A stretch of DNA of 64,000 bases, from positions 186,001-250,000 of the forward strand of contig NZ_CP155449.1 in NCBI RefSeq assembly GCF_040518285.1, read 5' to 3'. Made by a program: the position numbers and the translations under genes. The notes under the pieces were generated by a model, which had not been told where the DNA came from, ran no database searches, and saw only the letters and a program-made list of their open reading frames with translations. Shown piece by piece: positions 36,856-45,087 of the stretch (positions within the stretch are counted from its first letter, which is position 1; each line of letters starts with the position of its first letter). The DNA comes from Knoellia sp. S7-12 (lineage in GTDB: Bacteria; Actinomycetota; Actinomycetes; Actinomycetales; Dermatophilaceae).

Positions 36856-37756
36856 TGGAACCTCCTGCGGTGACGGTGAAGGCGGCGGTGCGGACGACGC
36901 CGGCGTGCTGGAAGTCAAGGAAGAGGCGATAGGTGCCCGAGCTCGGGACCGCCGCGCCGAAGGTGATGTCTGGGCCAGGCTTCGTCGTGCCGTCGCCGGG
37001 GTGACCCTCGGGGTGGACGTGGAGATAGGCGAGGTCACCGGTGCGCAGCGCGACGAGGTGACCGAACGCGCCGAGATAGGGGTCGAGGTCCGTGACCGGC
37101 TTGCCGCCACGGCTCACCGAGAGGGTGAGTTCGGAGTCGGCGCCGGGTGCGAGTTCGCCTGCGAGAGTGACGGTGTAGCCGTCGACCGTGGCCGTGCGGA
37201 CGTCCTCAGTGGGCGCGGCCACAGGCACATAGGCACCAGCCACGGACACGTCGGCGCCAAGGGTCATCGGCTCTGCAGCGGTGGGCGCGATGTCGGCGAA
37301 GACCCGCCAGACGCCGGGCGTCAGCGCGAGCCTTGTGCTCCACGTGCCGTCTGCGGCGCGGGTCGGGTGGACGTGCTGGAAGCCGGAGAAGTCGCGGCGC
37401 ACCGCAATGAGGTGCAGCTCCTTCTCGTGCTGTGGCGTGTAGGCCGTGACCGGCTTGCCGTCCGGACCCTCGATGACGAACTCGATCGGGGTCTTCGAGC
37501 CAGCGGCGAGCTCAGAGTGGTTGAGGCGCAACGCATAGCCGTCCTGCGAGAACTGGAGTCCACCGGGGAGGTGGGCCGAGTGCTCGCCGTCGCCCTCGCT
37601 CGCGCCCGACGTGGGGCTCGTGGACGCGTGGGTGTCGTGACCCGCGCTCGTGGGCGTCGTATCGACGGGACCGAAGATGCGCCCCGCGCCGAGCGTGATC
37701 GCGAAGACGGCGGCGAGTGCGGCGATGAAGCCGATGACCTTGATGGGGGTGCTCAT
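36839..37756 (-). CDS. His-rich membrane-anchored protein of the copper operon (YtkA-like region)
   Basis: Predicted 305-residue protein with one N-terminal membrane helix ([19 protein letters not shown]) and a large outer part. Histidines cluster in [36 protein letters not shown] and the C-terminal GHHH, suggesting copper binding. The two beta domains ([28 protein letters not shown], then [19 protein letters not shown]) resemble YtkA-like or FixH-like modules. It is probably an extracytoplasmic copper chaperone or buffer, based on position between copZ and copA. The GTG at 37765 overlapping the copZ stop is an alternative start. Not assigned to a named family with certainty. Confidence 0.75.
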   Translation of the reverse strand: MSTPIKVIGFIAALAAVFAITLGAGRIFGPVDTTPTSAGHDTHASTSPTSGASEGDGEHSAHLPGGLQFSQDGYALRLNHSELAAGSKTPIEFVIEGPDGKPVTAYTPQHEKELHLIAVRRDFSGFQHVHPTRAADGTWSTRLALTPGVWRVFADIAPTAAEPMTLGADVSVAGAYVPVAAPTEDVRTATVDGYTVTLAGELAPGADSELTLSVSRGGKPVTDLDPYLGAFGHLVALRTGDLAYLHVHPEGHPGDGTTKPGPDITFGAAVPSSGTYRLFLDFQHAGVVRTAAFTVTAGGSSGHHH

Positions 37757-37761
37757 GGCGC

Positions 37762-37977
37762 TCACGCCAATGCGTAGCCGGCATCCTCGACGGCGGCGCG
37801 CAGGGCGTCGTCCTCGAGCGGCGTGGTGCTCGTGACGGTGACGGATCCGGTGGCGAGGTCGACGTCAACGCTCTCGACGCCGGCGAGTTCGCTGACCTCT
37901 TCGGTGACGGACGCGACGCAGTGGCCGCAGGTCATGCCAGTGACGGTGAAGGTCTGGGTGCTGGTGCTGGAACTCAT
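37762..37977 (-). CDS. copZ: Copper chaperone CopZ (HMA domain)
   Basis: Predicted 71-residue soluble metallochaperone: TFTVTGMTCGHCVASV carries the MxCxxC copper site, and the rest keeps the ferredoxin-like HMA fold to DAGYALA. It delivers Cu(I) to CopA. The ATG at 37977 is chosen; a TTG start at 37995 adds six residues. It lies downstream of csoR (88-base gap containing a hairpin) and its stop is overlapped by the next gene's possible GTG start. Confidence 0.9.
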   Translation of the reverse strand: MSSSTSTQTFTVTGMTCGHCVASVTEEVSELAGVESVDVDLATGSVTVTSTTPLEDDALRAAVEDAGYALA

Positions 37978-37998
37978 GGTGTCTCTCACTTTCAACTC

Positions 37999-38048
37999 GC
38001 CTTGTGTGTCTCATGAGACGCTCTGGCGTTCCCTCAGGCACACAAGGC
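37999..38048 (-). promoter_or_regulatory. Nested hairpin between csoR and copZ
   Basis: GCCTTGTGTG (37999-38008) pairs perfectly with CACACAAGGC (38039-38048). Directly inside the left arm is the palindrome TCTCATGAGA (38009-38018). Position inside a presumed operon suggests mRNA processing, attenuation or partial termination rather than operon end. Confidence 0.5.
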
Positions 38049-38065
38049 CGGGGTTTGGGGGTGGG

Positions 38066-38374
38066 TCAGGACTTGACGAGGCGCGCGATGGCTTCGCTGG
38101 CTTCCTTGAGCTTGGCGTCGGCCTCGGGTCCGCCCTTGCGCGCGGCATCGGCGACGCAGTGGCTCATGTGCTCGTCGAGAAGCCCGAGTGCGACGACCTG
38201 CAGTGCCTTCGTCATCGCCGAGATCTGGGTGAGGATGTCGATGCAGTACTTCTCCTCATCGACCATCTTCTGGATCCCACGGGCCTGACCCTCGATGCGG
38301 CGCAACCGCTTGAGGTAGTCGTCCTTGTGGTCGTTGGCGATGTAGGCGTGCTGGTGGCTCTCGTGCTCCGTCAT
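38066..38374 (-). CDS. csoR: Copper-sensing repressor CsoR
   Basis: Predicted 102-residue four-helix repressor. The Cu(I) ligand triad of the CsoR family is visible as C44 (EEKYCIDIL), H69 and C73 (EHMSHC), with correct H-xxx-C spacing. The N-terminal His-rich tail (HESHQHAY) and KDDYLKRLRRIEGQARGI are typical. Copper binding would release the protein from its operator, derepressing copZ and copA. A near-palindromic operator lies just upstream of its own start, implying autoregulation of the whole unit. Confidence 0.93.
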   Translation of the reverse strand: MTEHESHQHAYIANDHKDDYLKRLRRIEGQARGIQKMVDEEKYCIDILTQISAMTKALQVVALGLLDEHMSHCVADAARKGGPEADAKLKEASEAIARLVKS

Positions 38375-38385
38375 GGTTCGATACT

Positions 38386-38402
38386 ATACCCCCCTTGGGT
38401 AT
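38386..38402. promoter_or_regulatory. CsoR operator candidate
   Basis: ATACCCCCCTTGGGTAT is a dyad (ATACCC / GGGTAT) with a C-rich centre, twelve bases upstream of the csoR start. It matches the known CsoR operator form with TACCC...GGGTA arms. It overlaps a GTATGCCG octamer. Confidence 0.75.
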
Positions 38403-38436
38403 GCCGCAAATGCCAGGTTCGCGACACCCTCACCAA

Positions 38437-38467
38437 GGTGTGACACCAGAACGACCAGTGTTACACT
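38437..38467. promoter_or_regulatory. Paired 11-bp palindromes upstream of the toxin-antitoxin pair
   Basis: GGTGTGACACC (38437-38447) and AGTGTTACACT (38457-38467) share the form RGTGTKACACY and have centres 20 bp apart, about two helical turns. The second overlaps the apparent -10 box TACACT (38462-38467), six bases before the GTG start. This arrangement suits autorepression by the antitoxin complex. Confidence 0.6.
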
Positions 38468-38473
38468 TGCTTC

Positions 38474-38743
38474 GTGCCTACGACCCGTCCGCGCCACGTC
38501 GTCACCGAGACCGACGACATCGCGGCTGCCCTCGACTTGGCCGTCAAGCGGTGGCCCGAGATCGCGGACTCGCGCTCTCGCCTGCTCGTCGCCCTGGTCA
38601 AGGAGGGTGCTGAGCACTTGCGCGAGGATGAGGAGTCCGCGCTCGAGGAGCGGTTGAGGACCATCAATGAACTTGCTGGCTCGATGACCGGGACCTTTCC
38701 TCCGGGGTACCTCGAGGACCTGCGCAAGGACTGGCCCGAGTGA
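38474..38743 (+). CDS. VapB-like antitoxin candidate
   Basis: Predicted 89-residue acidic helical protein. There is no recognised DNA-binding fold, but its position directly before a PIN-domain gene, with ATGA-type overlap (38740), its small size and the paired palindromes in its promoter identify it as a likely antitoxin. The reading VVTETDDIAAALDLAVKRWPEIADSRSRLLVALV suggests helix-rich structure with a charged C-terminal tail that could wrap the toxin. The GTG at 38474 lies six bases after the -10 box, suggesting a leaderless mRNA. Confidence 0.75.
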   Translation: MPTTRPRHVVTETDDIAAALDLAVKRWPEIADSRSRLLVALVKEGAEHLREDEESALEERLRTINELAGSMTGTFPPGYLEDLRKDWPE

Positions 38744-39126
38744 TCGTTCTCGACGCCAGCGTGCTGATCGGCTACTTCGAGCGATCAGATGAACGCCACG
38801 ACGCCGCAGTAGATCTGGTTCGCCGTCACCGGGACCAGCCGTTCGGTTCCAGCCCACTCACGCTGGCCGAGTTCCTGGCGGGTCCGGCGCGGCGTGGCGA
38901 GCGGTTCACCGACGACGCCCTGGGACGGCTCGACCGGCTCGCAGTCCGGCAGATTGCCCTGAACGATGACTCGCCCGTTGGCCTTGCCCGGCTGAGAGCG
39001 TCGTCGCGCCTTCCGATGCCCGACTGCGCAGTCCTTCACGCGGCGCAGCAGGTGGGCGGAGCCGTCGCGAGCTTCGACACCCGTCTGTGTCGTGCCGCCG
39101 AGGAGCTCGGGATCCCGCTGGCGTGA
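38740..39126 (+). CDS. VapC-like PIN-domain RNase toxin
   Basis: Predicted 128-residue PIN-domain protein. The acidic metal-binding quartet is intact: D5 (VLDASVLIGYF), E44 (TLAEFLAG), D95 (LPMPDCAVL) and D113 (SFDTRL). VapC toxins cut tRNA or rRNA at specific sites when not held by their antitoxin; the target is unknown here. It starts four bases within the antitoxin gene's end, so translation is coupled. The pair stands alone between the copper operon and the ABC importer. Confidence 0.87.
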   Translation: MIVLDASVLIGYFERSDERHDAAVDLVRRHRDQPFGSSPLTLAEFLAGPARRGERFTDDALGRLDRLAVRQIALNDDSPVGLARLRASSRLPMPDCAVLHAAQQVGGAVASFDTRLCRAAEELGIPLA

Positions 39127-39152
39127 CGGGTCAGTGGCGACCATCGCGGTTG

Positions 39153-40658
39153 TCATGGCGAAGGCCAACCAGCGACCTCGGTGAACCGCTCCGAGGGCCT
39201 CGTTCGTTGGTCACGGCCGCCGAGGATCGCGCGCGGGGTGAGGTCGAGGACGTGATCGGTGCAGGCCCGAGCGAGGGCGCGGTCGTGCGTCACGAGGACC
39301 AGGGCGCTGCCCGAGGCATCGATCTCGGTGAGCAGGGCACGCACGGTGGTCTGCTGCGTCAGCAGGTCCAACCGTGAGGTCGCCTCGTCGGCGATGACGA
39401 GGCGAGGTGACGGGAGCATCGAGCGGACTATCGCGATCCGCTGCAACTCGCCCCCCGAGACCTGCCCGGGTCGTCGGTCGAGAAGGTCCGCAGGCACACC
39501 GACCTCGTCGAGCAGGCCGGTGACCCGCGTCCAGTCGGCGCCGAAGCGGCGTGCGACGTCACGAAGGCCAGCGACCAGTGGGACCTTGGCGGGGAAGGAC
39601 GCCTGGGGGTCCTGATAGAGCTTGGCGACCTGTCCGGGACGCAGACTCGCGTGCCGCACCACTCGTCCCACGTCGACGGGTTGGACCCCGGCGAGCACGT
39701 TGCCCAGCGTCGTCTTGCCGGCCCCGCTGGGCCCGACGAGAGCCCAGCGCTCACCCTGGCCGACGCTGAGGTCGACCCCGCTGAGGACGGGACGACCCCC
39801 CAACACCACACCGACCTGCTCGAGGCTGATGAGCGCGGTCACCCCGGAGGAGGGTGGCGCCTCGACTGCCTGGGGTCCGCCGGCGCGAGCGGGCCAGAGG
39901 GCGGGGTCCGCGCCGACGAGCCGGCGTGTGTGCTCGTGGGCAGGGCGACCAAGGACGTCGTCGATCGCCCCGGTCTCGATCACTTTGGCGTCCTTCATCA
40001 CCGCGACGTCACCACCGAGACGGCGAGCGAGCTCGAGGTCGTGGGTGATGGTCACGAGGACCCCACCGGCCCGGGAGTGCCGGAGCAGGAGCTCCGCGAG
40101 CAGGTCCAGAGATCGGGCGTCGAGACCCTTGGAGGGCTCGTCCACGAGCAACACTCCCGGCTCGGGGATCGTCGCCGCTGCATAGCTCACCCGCTGAGCC
40201 ATGCCCCCGGACAGGGTGTGGGGCCAGTGCTGACCGACGTCCGTGAGTCCGAGTGAGCCCAGCAATGCGGCTGCCGACGTCCGTGCGACGTGACGGTCGG
40301 CGAGGGGAGCGCCCTCCGCGACCTGGGGCAGGACCCGCATCGTCGGGTCGAGTGCGAGCGAGGGTTCCTGCGGCAGCAGGGCGAGCGAGTGTCCCCACAG
40401 GCCGCGGCGCGAGGTGCGGCTCGAGAGGTCGAACGTCGACCCACCGAGACGCATCGTGCCCGTCGCAGTCAAGCCCGGGTCGAGGGTGCCCATGGCTGCG
40501 TGGGCCAGCAGGGATTTGCCCGCACCGCTCTCGCCGATGATCGTGAGTGGTCGACCCGGCACGGCGCGCAGCTGGGGCACGGAGACGAGCACCCGCCCAC
40601 CGGAGCGCACCTCGACGGAGTCGAGTTCGAGACTTGTGGCCACAAGGGTCGCGGTCAT
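39153..40658 (-). CDS. ABC importer ATPase with two fused nucleotide-binding domains
   Basis: Predicted 501-residue protein joining DppD-like and DppF-like ATPases in one chain. Domain 1 has Walker A GESGAGKS and signature LSGGMAQRV; domain 2 has GPSGAGKTT, VSGGELQRI and Walker B VIADEATS. A short linker near residues 255-275 separates them. It would power the two permeases directly upstream. The ATG at 40658 overlaps the permease stop as ATGA. A 28-residue N-terminal extension in the longer reading is unsupported. The 3' end converges on the VapC gene. Confidence 0.87.
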   Translation of the reverse strand: MTATLVATSLELDSVEVRSGGRVLVSVPQLRAVPGRPLTIIGESGAGKSLLAHAAMGTLDPGLTATGTMRLGGSTFDLSSRTSRRGLWGHSLALLPQEPSLALDPTMRVLPQVAEGAPLADRHVARTSAAALLGSLGLTDVGQHWPHTLSGGMAQRVSYAAATIPEPGVLLVDEPSKGLDARSLDLLAELLLRHSRAGGVLVTITHDLELARRLGGDVAVMKDAKVIETGAIDDVLGRPAHEHTRRLVGADPALWPARAGGPQAVEAPPSSGVTALISLEQVGVVLGGRPVLSGVDLSVGQGERWALVGPSGAGKTTLGNVLAGVQPVDVGRVVRHASLRPGQVAKLYQDPQASFPAKVPLVAGLRDVARRFGADWTRVTGLLDEVGVPADLLDRRPGQVSGGELQRIAIVRSMLPSPRLVIADEATSRLDLLTQQTTVRALLTEIDASGSALVLVTHDRALARACTDHVLDLTPRAILGGRDQRTRPSERFTEVAGWPSP

Positions 40659-41539
40659 CGTGACACCACCTCCTCGGATCGCAGGCCCCACAGGCTCAGC
40701 GTCAGGGCGAACAGAACGGTCACGGGCGCAAGGGCCATCCACGGTGCGACGTCAAAGAAGGGCAGGGCCTCGGCGAGCATCAGCCCGAGTTCGGTGCGTG
40801 GCGGTTGCACGCCGACCTTGACGAAGCCGAGGGTCGACATCGCGAGGATCGAGGTGACCATCCCGAGCGATGCGAGCGTCACGAGGGTGGGGCGCAGGTC
40901 CGGCCAGAGGTGGCGTCGCACGACGTGCCATCGACCGAGGTCGAGCAGGCGAGCGGCCTCGACGGCGTCGGTGGCAAGGACTCGGGAAGCGCGCGAGCGC
41001 ACCACACGGAAGTACTCGATCGACGCGGCAACGGCGATCCCGAGATAGAGCGGCCACAGCGCACCGGGCGCTGCGAGCGCCGAGACCAGCAGCACGATGA
41101 GCAGCGCAGGCAGGGCTGACGCGGTCTCAGCGACTCCACGCAGCAGCGTGTCGCACCAGCCCCCGGCCCATGCCGCGAGGACGCCGGTGGTGCCCCCGAT
41201 GAGGAGGGCGGTCGCGACGCAGAGGGCCGAGAGGACCAGTGAGAGGCGCGTGGCATGTGCAAGTCGGGCAGTGACGTCGCGACCGAAGTCGTCGCGCCCC
41301 CAGGGCTTGCTCCACGTCGGGGCCTGCAGATATCGATCGAGGTCCTGGGTGGCCGCCTCGGGCCAGACGATCGGGCCCACGACCGCGAACGTGACCAAGA
41401 GTCCGAGAACGACACCGGCGACGAAACGGGCAGGACGGGCGGGGCGGGCAAGGTGGGCGAGGCGGGCCAGGCGGGGACGGCCAGCCGGATGGGCCGGGTG
41501 GGGACGTGACACCTGGGGTGGGGCGGTCAATTGCGTCAT
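40655..41539 (-). CDS. ABC importer permease, DppC/OppC-type
   Basis: Predicted 294-residue inner-membrane permease. A long N-terminal Ala/Arg/Pro repeat (ARLAHLARPARPAR) precedes helix 1 at FVAGVVLGLLVTFAVVGPIV. The DppC hallmark WGRDDFGRDVTARLAHATR and EAARLLDLGRWHVVRRHL (EAA loop) are seen, with about six helices. It pairs with the DppB-type permease upstream (ATGA overlap) and with the fused ATPase downstream (ATGA overlap). Family-5 importers handle peptides, nickel or metallophores; see the operator entry. Confidence 0.85.
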   Translation of the reverse strand: MTQLTAPPQVSRPHPAHPAGRPRLARLAHLARPARPARFVAGVVLGLLVTFAVVGPIVWPEAATQDLDRYLQAPTWSKPWGRDDFGRDVTARLAHATRLSLVLSALCVATALLIGGTTGVLAAWAGGWCDTLLRGVAETASALPALLIVLLVSALAAPGALWPLYLGIAVAASIEYFRVVRSRASRVLATDAVEAARLLDLGRWHVVRRHLWPDLRPTLVTLASLGMVTSILAMSTLGFVKVGVQPPRTELGLMLAEALPFFDVAPWMALAPVTVLFALTLSLWGLRSEEVVSR

Positions 41540-42507
41540 GCGGTCACTCCTGCGTGACGGGGGCGGGGGTCGAGGGCGGCGACGGCGAGGTCGACTCCAG
41601 TGTTGATGGCGACAATGAGCAGGGCGAGGACCAGCGAGGCGCCCTGCAGCACCGGCACGTCGCGCCAGAAGACCGCGTGGACGAGGGCGTGGCCCAGTCC
41701 GTCCCACGAGAAGAGGCTCTCGACGACGACGACTCCCTCGATGAGGACGACCGCCTGGACGCCGACGTAGGGGACGACCGCGACGAGGGCGTTGCGGATG
41801 GTGTGCCGGATGATCACCACCCGCTCTGGCAGCCCCTTGGTCCGAGCGAACTGGACGTAGGCCGATTGGTGCACCTCGATGACCGCGTCGCGAATGATCC
41901 TGGCGAAGAGACCGGAGAGGCAGATCGCGAGAGTGAGGGCGGGCAGGACCAGGGCGGCAAGCCCGTCACCCCCGGCTGAGGACATCCAGCCGGCGCGTCC
42001 GGACAGCACGACCATGAGGCCGATTCCGAGGAGGAACGGCGGGAGGGCGCGTGATGCTGCGACCCAGGCGGCGCACATCCGGTCGACGATGCCGCCCGGG
42101 CGGCGCGCGGCCTCGGTGCCCAGGGCAGCGCCGATGAGAACTGCGCCGAGCAGGGCGGCGGCAGCGAGTTGGAGGGTGGCGAGCAGGGCCGGTCCGAGCT
42201 CATCGACAACGGTGCGCGTCGTGACGAGGGAACGACCGAGGTCGAGGGTGAACAGGTCGGCACACCAGTCACCCAGCTGCTGCCACACCGGCCGGTCGAG
42301 TCCGAGCTCCTGGCGCACTCCCTGCGCGGCGGCAGAGTCAACGAGGTCCGCCCCGTAGCGTCCGGCGGCAATCCGATAGGCCGCATCGCCGGGCAGTTGC
42401 TGGACGACGAGGAAGCAGACCACCGAGACCATGAGCGCCACCCCGCAGGCCTGGGCGAGGCGGGCGGTGAGGATGCGGACGGTGCGGGGGACGGACGGTG
42501 TCGTCAC
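41536..42507 (-). CDS. ABC importer permease, DppB/OppB-type
   Basis: Predicted 323-residue permease with six helices. The N-terminal helix ACGVALMVSVVCFLVVQQLPGDAA, the LGLDRPVWQQLGDWCADLFTLDLG segment and the EAA-loop ARTKGLPERVVIIRHTIRN are typical of DppB. The GTG at 42507 overlaps the binding-protein stop as GTGA; the longer reading to 42606 is in the binding-protein gene. It forms the membrane channel with the DppC-type partner. Confidence 0.86.
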   Translation of the reverse strand: MTTPSVPRTVRILTARLAQACGVALMVSVVCFLVVQQLPGDAAYRIAAGRYGADLVDSAAAQGVRQELGLDRPVWQQLGDWCADLFTLDLGRSLVTTRTVVDELGPALLATLQLAAAALLGAVLIGAALGTEAARRPGGIVDRMCAAWVAASRALPPFLLGIGLMVVLSGRAGWMSSAGGDGLAALVLPALTLAICLSGLFARIIRDAVIEVHQSAYVQFARTKGLPERVVIIRHTIRNALVAVVPYVGVQAVVLIEGVVVVESLFSWDGLGHALVHAVFWRDVPVLQGASLVLALLIVAINTGVDLAVAALDPRPRHAGVTA

Positions 42508-44063
42508 GGGACCCACGTCGTCTCGCTGAGGCGCCAGCTGTGCTCGATCGGGTCTATGACGAAGCCGCCGAGCCGGTCGGAGACAGCGGCGTTGAGTCGA
42601 TACCACGCGACGGGCACGACGGGGAGCTGCTCCTGGATGACGCTGGCGACCTCGTGGCGAGCGGCGTCAGCGGCGGGGCCGGTGGGCTGCTGAGCCACGG
42701 TCGCCAGGGACGTGGTGAGTGCAGGGTCCTGCCAGTTCATGACACCCCATTCGGCGCCGCCCGCAGCGAAGGTTTCCGCGATGGAGACAAAGGGGTCGGA
42801 GACGAGTGCGAAGTGCTTGGTGAGCAGGGCGAGTTCCAGCGTGCCGTCGGCGTGCTTGGCGGGAATCTCGCTGGAGTTGCCGACCGCGACGTCGATGGTG
42901 ATGCCGATGGCACGGGCCGCTTCCTGGATCGCCGTGGCCAACGGGGGCAGCTCGGGCCGGTCGGGATAGGTCGTCAGGGTGAGGCGCAGGGGCTTGCCGT
43001 CCCGCTCGAGGGTTTTGCCGTCGGCGCTGGGGCGGTAGCCAGCCTCGGTGAGCAGATCTCGTGCGCGGTCGACATCGTGAGTGAGTGGCTCCAGGTCGGG
43101 CTGGTTCCACGTGGCGAGCGCGGGCGGGAAGATCTGGGTTGCGGCAAGGTCCTTCTCGCGCAGGACGGCCTCGGCAATGCGGTCGCGATCGAGCATGAGC
43201 GACAGTGCCCGTCGGACGCGGACGTCCTTGAGGGCAGGGTGGGCACCGTTGACCTTCAGCAGGACGGTGCGCGGCTGAAGCGCGGAGGCCATCGAGACAC
43301 CGTCGGCGGCGTCGACCCGCTGGCGACCGGCGGGTTCGAGACCGAAGACGACGTCGGCCTGGCCGCTCGCCGCCATCACGGCGCGGGTCTCGGCGCGCCC
43401 GACGACCGAGAACTCGACGCCCTCGATCGTGGGCTGGTCTCCGCGGTAGCCGGTGAAGCGTCGGGTCGTGATCGAGGACGGCAGCTCGAGCTCGGTGACC
43501 TCGAACGGGCCGGACCCGACGACCTTCGTGACGCGGCCGGCTCCGTCGTAGGACGAGGGGGCGAGGATGCCCGCGCTGTAGTGGGTCAGGAGCGCGGGCA
43601 GGGTCGGATCGGGCGTGCTGAGGCTGATGTTCAGGGTCTCGCCGACGGCGGCGATCTTCGCGATCGGAGCCCCGGCGAGTGGGCTGGCCGCGTCGGCCGC
43701 GGTCTTCGTGAGCGAGGCTGCGACGGCGGGTGCGTCGACCGGGGTGCCGTCGTGGAAGCGGGCTCCGTCGACGAGGTCGAAGGTCCATGTCAGCTTGTCC
43801 GCAGAGGGCTGCCATGTGGTCGCCAGCCCCGGTGCCAAGGTGCCTTCGACGTCGCTGCTCACGACTGTGTCGGCCACCTCGAGCCGGGTGAAGAGGCCGT
43901 TGCTGGCGGTGGGCTCGAGGCTGTGGATCTCGAACGGTCCCACGACCCGCGCGATGGTTCGGGCGCGATCGCTGGCGCCCCCACCACCGCAGGCGGTCGT
44001 GACGAGAGCGGCCGTGAGCGTCGCGGTGAGCGAGACGACGCGGCGACGTGAGGGCGTGTTCAT
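42504..44063 (-). CDS. Family 5 extracellular solute-binding lipoprotein
   Basis: Predicted 519-residue SBP_bac_5 receptor. The signal peptide ends in lipobox LVTTAC (Cys25) followed by a Gly-rich anchor. The mature chain has the family's TLAPGLATTWQPSADKLTWTFDL region and the DVRVRRALSLMLDRDRIAEAV hinge. Its ligand would be a peptide, nickel or a metallophore-metal complex. It is the first gene of a four-gene ABC operon. A perfect 19-bp Fur/Zur-type palindrome lies 40 bases upstream, favouring a metal-related ligand. ATG 44063 is taken; no strong ribosome site beyond GAAAGG-type purines is seen. Confidence 0.87.
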   Translation of the reverse strand: MNTPSRRRVVSLTATLTAALVTTACGGGGASDRARTIARVVGPFEIHSLEPTASNGLFTRLEVADTVVSSDVEGTLAPGLATTWQPSADKLTWTFDLVDGARFHDGTPVDAPAVAASLTKTAADAASPLAGAPIAKIAAVGETLNISLSTPDPTLPALLTHYSAGILAPSSYDGAGRVTKVVGSGPFEVTELELPSSITTRRFTGYRGDQPTIEGVEFSVVGRAETRAVMAASGQADVVFGLEPAGRQRVDAADGVSMASALQPRTVLLKVNGAHPALKDVRVRRALSLMLDRDRIAEAVLREKDLAATQIFPPALATWNQPDLEPLTHDVDRARDLLTEAGYRPSADGKTLERDGKPLRLTLTTYPDRPELPPLATAIQEAARAIGITIDVAVGNSSEIPAKHADGTLELALLTKHFALVSDPFVSIAETFAAGGAEWGVMNWQDPALTTSLATVAQQPTGPAADAARHEVASVIQEQLPVVPVAWYRLNAAVSDRLGGFVIDPIEHSWRLSETTWVP

Positions 44064-44102
44064 GAAGGGGCCTTTCGCGGGTGGGATTCGCGGCAGACCC
44101 TA

Positions 44103-44121
44103 GATGGGAATGATTCCCATC
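44103..44121. promoter_or_regulatory. Fur-family (probably Zur) box upstream of the ABC importer
   Basis: GATGGGAATGATTCCCATC is a perfect 9-1-9 palindrome; its inner TGGGAATGATTCCCA has the 7-1-7 symmetry and AATGATT centre of Fur/Zur sites. It lies 40 bases upstream of the binding-protein ATG. Zur rather than Fur is a guess from the GATGGGAA arms. Confidence 0.75.
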
Positions 44122-44153
44122 GTCAAATGATGGTGGCAGCTGGGGCCGTGGCG

Positions 44154-45077
44154 TCAGTCCTCGCGTCCGTGACGCGTGCGGCTGCGAAGGCGACCACCCG
44201 GGAGCTCGGGCGCGGGCAGCCAGGTCAGCCGGCCGGCATACCCGTCGACCTCGCCGAAGCGCTCCGAGCGCGCCTGCCACTCATCACGGAAGGCGACGAT
44301 CTCGTCGTGGTCGCGACCGATGAAGTTCCACCACATGACGATCGCCTCGTCGTAGGGCGTCCCACCGAGCAGCACCGCCCGCGTGGGCTCGAGGGCGACG
44401 ACGGTGAGCGCGGACAGCCCGGCCTCGATGATGCCGAGGTCGCCTCGCTGCAGCGCAGTTCCGTTGAGTGTCACCCCACCCGTGTCGATCAACAGACCAT
44501 GCTCGTATGCCGTGTCCACCGGGACCGTCCACGTCGCACCTTGCGCGAGGGTCACCTCCACCCCGAGCAGCGGCGTTCGAGTGGTGATCGGCGACGAGTG
44601 GCCGGCAAGCGAACCGATGAAGACACGGCCCTCGACGCCGTCACCCAACGGCACGAGCGGCGCTGCGTGGTGCTGGAATTCGCGTCCGAGGTCACGGTCG
44701 GCCTCGGGCAGGACGACCCAGAGCTGGACACCGTGCAGGGACGTCGTCGAAGGCGTCGACACCTCGGAGTGGGCGATGCCGCGACCGCTCGTCATGAGGT
44801 TGACCTCGCCCGGGCGGACCATGGCGTGCACGCCGCCGGTGTCGCGGTGCTCGACCTCGCCCTCGAAGAGCCAGCTCACGGTCTGCAGTCCGGTGTGCGG
44901 ATGCGGCGGCACGTCCATGCCGCCGCTGGAGGCCACGTCGTCCGGCCCATAGTGGTCGACGAAGCACCACGCCCCGATGAACGACCGCTCGCGGTGGGGG
45001 AGGGTGCGCCGGACCGTCATCGACCGCGGCCCGCCGAGCGGGACCTCCCGCGGGCTCAACACCTGAACCTGGGTCAT
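44154..45077 (-). CDS. Pirin-family bicupin protein
   Basis: Predicted 307-residue pirin. The metal site of pirin is present as H59 and H61 (PPHPHTGLQT), H103 and E105 (IAHSEVS). The two cupin halves extend to VALEPTRAVLLGG and a pirin C-terminal region. Pirins bind Fe and have quercetinase or regulatory roles. Start M45077 is preferred; the 45122 reading adds residues that run into the divergent gene. Its start codon region overlaps the start of the divergent GNAT gene at 45076-45088. Confidence 0.85.
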   Translation of the reverse strand: MTQVQVLSPREVPLGGPRSMTVRRTLPHRERSFIGAWCFVDHYGPDDVASSGGMDVPPHPHTGLQTVSWLFEGEVEHRDTGGVHAMVRPGEVNLMTSGRGIAHSEVSTPSTTSLHGVQLWVVLPEADRDLGREFQHHAAPLVPLGDGVEGRVFIGSLAGHSSPITTRTPLLGVEVTLAQGATWTVPVDTAYEHGLLIDTGGVTLNGTALQRGDLGIIEAGLSALTVVALEPTRAVLLGGTPYDEAIVMWWNFIGRDHDEIVAFRDEWQARSERFGEVDGYAGRLTWLPAPELPGGRLRSRTRHGRED

Positions 45078-45087
45078 GATGAACAGC

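Noticed and set aside
38399..38406. The octamer at the CsoR operator as part of the operator
   Set aside because: The octamer is common in unrelated places, so its overlap with the operator is probably coincidental.
42667..44280. A 537-codon frame overlapping the binding-protein gene on the same strand
   Set aside because: Arg-rich shadow frame; the overlapping frame has a lipobox and SBP_bac_5 motifs.
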